Below, piece by piece: positions 11,717-14,172 of a stretch of DNA of 14,172 nt. The stretch is from Nanobdellota archaeon. Lineage in GTDB: Archaea > Nanobdellota > Nanobdellia > Woesearchaeales > GCA-2686295. Made by a program: the position numbers and the translations under genes. Numbering within the stretch: the first letter of the stretch is position 1; each line of letters begins with the position of its first letter. Location: positions 1-14,172 of the forward strand of contig JAHJDK010000085.1 of assembly GCA_018812505.1 (NCBI GenBank), given 5' to 3'. The notes beneath the pieces were generated by a model. That model saw nothing but the letters and a program-made list of their open reading frames with translations, did not search any database and was not told where the DNA came from.

Positions 11717-14172
11717 ATGACAGACTTTAACAAGATTGCCAAGAAATGGCAAGATAAATGGGATCAAGAAAAAATCTTCAAAGTAAAAGAAGAATCAAAG
11801 AAAAAATTCTATGTACTAGAAATGTATCCATACCCAAGCGCGTCAGGTCTGCACATGGGTCACGCAAGGAATTACTGCATAGGAGACGTTTATTCAAGAT
11901 ATAAAAGAATGAACGGATTTAACGTTCTATATCCAATGGGATATGACTCTTTTGGATTACCAGCTGAGAACGCAGCTATAAAAGCAAAATCTCATCCAAA
12001 AAAATTTACAGAAGCAGCAATTAAGAATTTTATCAAACAACAAAAAGCTCTAGGTTTAAGTTATGATTGGGACAGAATGATAATGTCTCATGACCCTGCA
12101 TACTATAAATGGGATCAATGGATATTCTTGAAAATGCTGGAGAAAGGACTTGCTTATAAAAGGAAATCGGTTGTAAACTGGTGCCCAAAATGTCAAACAG
12201 TACTAGCAAATGAACAAGTACACAACAGCAGATGCTGGAGACACACAGACACCACAGTTGAACTAAAAGATTTAGAACAATGGTTTTTCAAAATAACTAA
12301 TTATGCAGAAGAACTCCTAAAAGGAATTGACAAGCTTGACGGCTGGGCAGAAGATGTCAAGACGATGCAAAAAAACTGGATAGGTAGAAGTGAAGGTGCA
12401 ATAATAAATTTCAAAATTGAAGAATCAGAAAAAAAATTATCTGTTTTCACAACAAGACCAGACACTTTTTATGGAATAACATTTCTTGTTTATGCACCTG
12501 AACACCCGGATGTAATGGAATTAGTCAAAGGAACGAAGTATGAAACAAAGGTCAAAGAATTTGTTAAAAAAGTGATTCTTGAAGATAGATTTATGAGAAC
12601 TGCAGAAGACAAAGAAAAAGAAGGAATGTTCATAGGAATATACGCTATTAATCCTATAACAAAAGAGAAAATACCAATATACATTGCAAATTTTGTACTG
12701 TATGAATATGGAACAGGAGCAATCATTGCAGTTCCAGCACACGACCAAAGAGATTTTGAATTTGCAAAAAAATATGATATACCAATAAAAACAGTCATAA
12801 ACCCCCCAGATTATGAATTAAACGCTGAAAAAATGATTCGCTCATATATGGGTGAAGGTAACATGACTAATTCAGAAGAGTTTAATGGCATGAATAATCG
12901 TGAAGCCATACCAAAAATAACAAAATTTCTAGAAAAAAATAATTGTGGAAAAGCAACTGTGCAATATAAATTAAGGGATTGGCTTATATCAAGACAAAGA
13001 TTTTGGGGCTGTCCAATACCAATAATTTACTGTGACAAATGCGGAGTTGTTTCTGTGCCAGAAAAAGATTTACCTGTTAAACTACCGGAGAATTTTAAAT
13101 TTACTATAGGAAAAGGGAATCCACTAGAAAACTGCAAAGAATTTGTTGATGTTAAATGTCCAAAGTGCAGTAAATTGGCAAGAAGAGAGACAGATACGAT
13201 GGATACTTTTGTTGATTCATCATGGTATTTCCTAAGATATTGTGATACAAAAAATGATAAACAAATTTTTGATTCAAAAAAAGCAAATCACTGGATGCCT
13301 ATAGACCAATACATTGGCGGAAAAGAGCATGCGACAATGCACTTAATATATTTTAGATTCTTTACGAAGTTTCTGCGAGATTTAGGATTATTAAATTTTG
13401 ACGAGCCCGCAATTAACCTATTTAACCAAGGAATGCTGCATAAAGAAGGAGTTGTCATGTCAAAGTCAAAAGGCAATGTTGTGGTTCCTGAAAAAGTTGC
13501 AGAAACATACGGTATTGACACAGGAAGACTATTCTTGATGTTTGTAGCTTCACCAGAAAAAGATATGGAATGGAGTGACAAAGGAATAGAAGGAACATTC
13601 AGATTTGTGAACAAATTCTATAATTTATTCAGCAAAAAAATAATTGTTGATATAGACAGGAGAGAGGCCAGCAAGCTACACAGCACAATAAGACAAGTGA
13701 CTGAAAATTTAGAGAAATTCAAGTTTAACATAGCAATAATCAATTTAATGGAACTAACAAATTATTTACATAACAAAGAATCAATTTCCAGAGAATCAGC
13801 TGAAAACCTGATTTTATTGATGAGTCCGTTTGCACCACACATATGTGAGGAACTTTGGGAGAAACTTGGAAATAAGAATTTTATTTCACTAGCAAAATGG
13901 CCTGTTTGTAATGAGAAAAAAATTGATTTAAAAGCAGAAGCAGAAGAAACCTTGACGACAAACTTGAATGCAGACATAACCGCGTTAATGAAACTTTTAA
14001 AGTTAAAGAACATAAAAAAGTTAAAACTAATAGTGTCTGCTAAATGGAAATATGAATTCTTTAACAATTACAAAGTTTTAATAGCAAAAACAAGGGATAT
14101 TAAGGAGATATTAGGGTTAATTATGAAAACTCCTTTGAAGAAATATGGACAAGAAATAACAAAAATGATTCC
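11717..14172 (+). CDS. leuS: Leucyl-tRNA synthetase, bacterial-type core with archaeal-like tail (C-terminus off the window)
   Basis: The frame is open for 818 codons to the right edge. The class I HIGH motif is HMGH at 46-49 (PSASGLHMGHARNY). Bacterial-type LeuRS signatures follow: YPMGYDSFGLPAENAAIKAK, NWCPKCQTVLANEQV (C156, C159), the CP1 editing domain with TTRPDT (245-250) and AVPAHDQRDFEFA, LRDWLISRQRFWG, a zinc module C439/C442/C481/C484, and DTMDTFVDSSWYFLRY. The KMSKS loop is VMSKS (580-584). The anticodon-binding domain ends near LMSPFAPHICEELW (about 700). The tail from about 728 lacks the bacterial VQVNGK motif and instead resembles archaeal LeuRS (SAKWKYEFF, then MKTPLKKYGQEITKM). 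It charges tRNA-Leu; a tRNA-Leu lies 1.7 kb upstream. A TATA box 26-33 nt upstream and only a weak AAAGGG suggest leaderless translation. Confidence 0.95.
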   Translation, partial: MTDFNKIAKKWQDKWDQEKIFKVKEESKKKFYVLEMYPYPSASGLHMGHARNYCIGDVYSRYKRMNGFNVLYPMGYDSFGLPAENAAIKAKSHPKKFTEAAIKNFIKQQKALGLSYDWDRMIMSHDPAYYKWDQWIFLKMLEKGLAYKRKSVVNWCPKCQTVLANEQVHNSRCWRHTDTTVELKDLEQWFFKITNYAEELLKGIDKLDGWAEDVKTMQKNWIGRSEGAIINFKIEESEKKLSVFTTRPDTFYGITFLVYAPEHPDVMELVKGTKYETKVKEFVKKVILEDRFMRTAEDKEKEGMFIGIYAINPITKEKIPIYIANFVLYEYGTGAIIAVPAHDQRDFEFAKKYDIPIKTVINPPDYELNAEKMIRSYMGEGNMTNSEEFNGMNNREAIPKITKFLEKNNCGKATVQYKLRDWLISRQRFWGCPIPIIYCDKCGVVSVPEKDLPVKLPENFKFTIGKGNPLENCKEFVDVKCPKCSKLARRETDTMDTFVDSSWYFLRYCDTKNDKQIFDSKKANHWMPIDQYIGGKEHATMHLIYFRFFTKFLRDLGLLNFDEPAINLFNQGMLHKEGVVMSKSKGNVVVPEKVAETYGIDTGRLFLMFVASPEKDMEWSDKGIEGTFRFVNKFYNLFSKKIIVDIDRREASKLHSTIRQVTENLEKFKFNIAIINLMELTNYLHNKESISRESAENLILLMSPFAPHICEELWEKLGNKNFISLAKWPVCNEKKIDLKAEAEETLTTNLNADITALMKLLKLKNIKKLKLIVSAKWKYEFFNNYKVLIAKTRDIKEILGLIMKTPLKKYGQEITKMI

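Overview
This AT-rich window comes from an archaeon, most likely a DPANN lineage (Woesearchaeota/Pacearchaeota-like). The evidence is an archaeal alpha-operon gene order (uS13, uS4, uS11, Rpo3, uL18e... uS9, Rpo10), archaeal TATA boxes, AUCACCUCC-type Shine-Dalgarno sites, an intron-containing tRNA, and two large cysteine-rich surface proteins of a style I associate with DPANN genomes. The lineage call is an inference from gene style, not from a phylogeny.

Left half (1-7399, minus strand): two secreted or surface-anchored giants in tandem. Upstream in transcription is a 1004-residue protein (4385-7399) with a pilin-like N-terminal membrane segment, Ig/PKD-like middle, about 27 N-glycosylation sequons and a cysteine-rich tail. 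After a 65-nt gap with its own TATA box comes a signal-peptide protein (4319 running off the left edge, at least 1439 residues). It has a carboxypeptidase-regulatory-like domain, a long disulfide-rich region with an embedded fibronectin-III-like domain, then cysteine-poor beta-sandwich-like repeats.

Centre and right (7450-11585, plus strand): a divergent promoter region launches uS13-uS4-uS11-Rpo3, tightly packed with overlapping or abutting genes. A tRNA-Leu(GAG) with a 45-nt intron in its D-loop follows. Then come uL18e, uL13, uS9, a 20-codon leader ORF, and Rpo10. The spacers of this block repeatedly carry small A/T-armed hairpins ending in T5 tracts.

Right end (11717-14172): a separate transcription unit with a probably leaderless leuS, truncated by the window edge. 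Its catalytic and editing core is bacterial-type, but the tail looks like the archaeal LeuRS C-terminal domain that reads the tRNA-Leu variable arm. The window therefore joins ribosome and RNA polymerase assembly genes, a tRNA-Leu and its cognate synthetase, next to a cell-surface locus on the opposite strand. I see no mobile elements, CRISPR arrays or rRNA. No gene-free stretch exceeds 300 bases.
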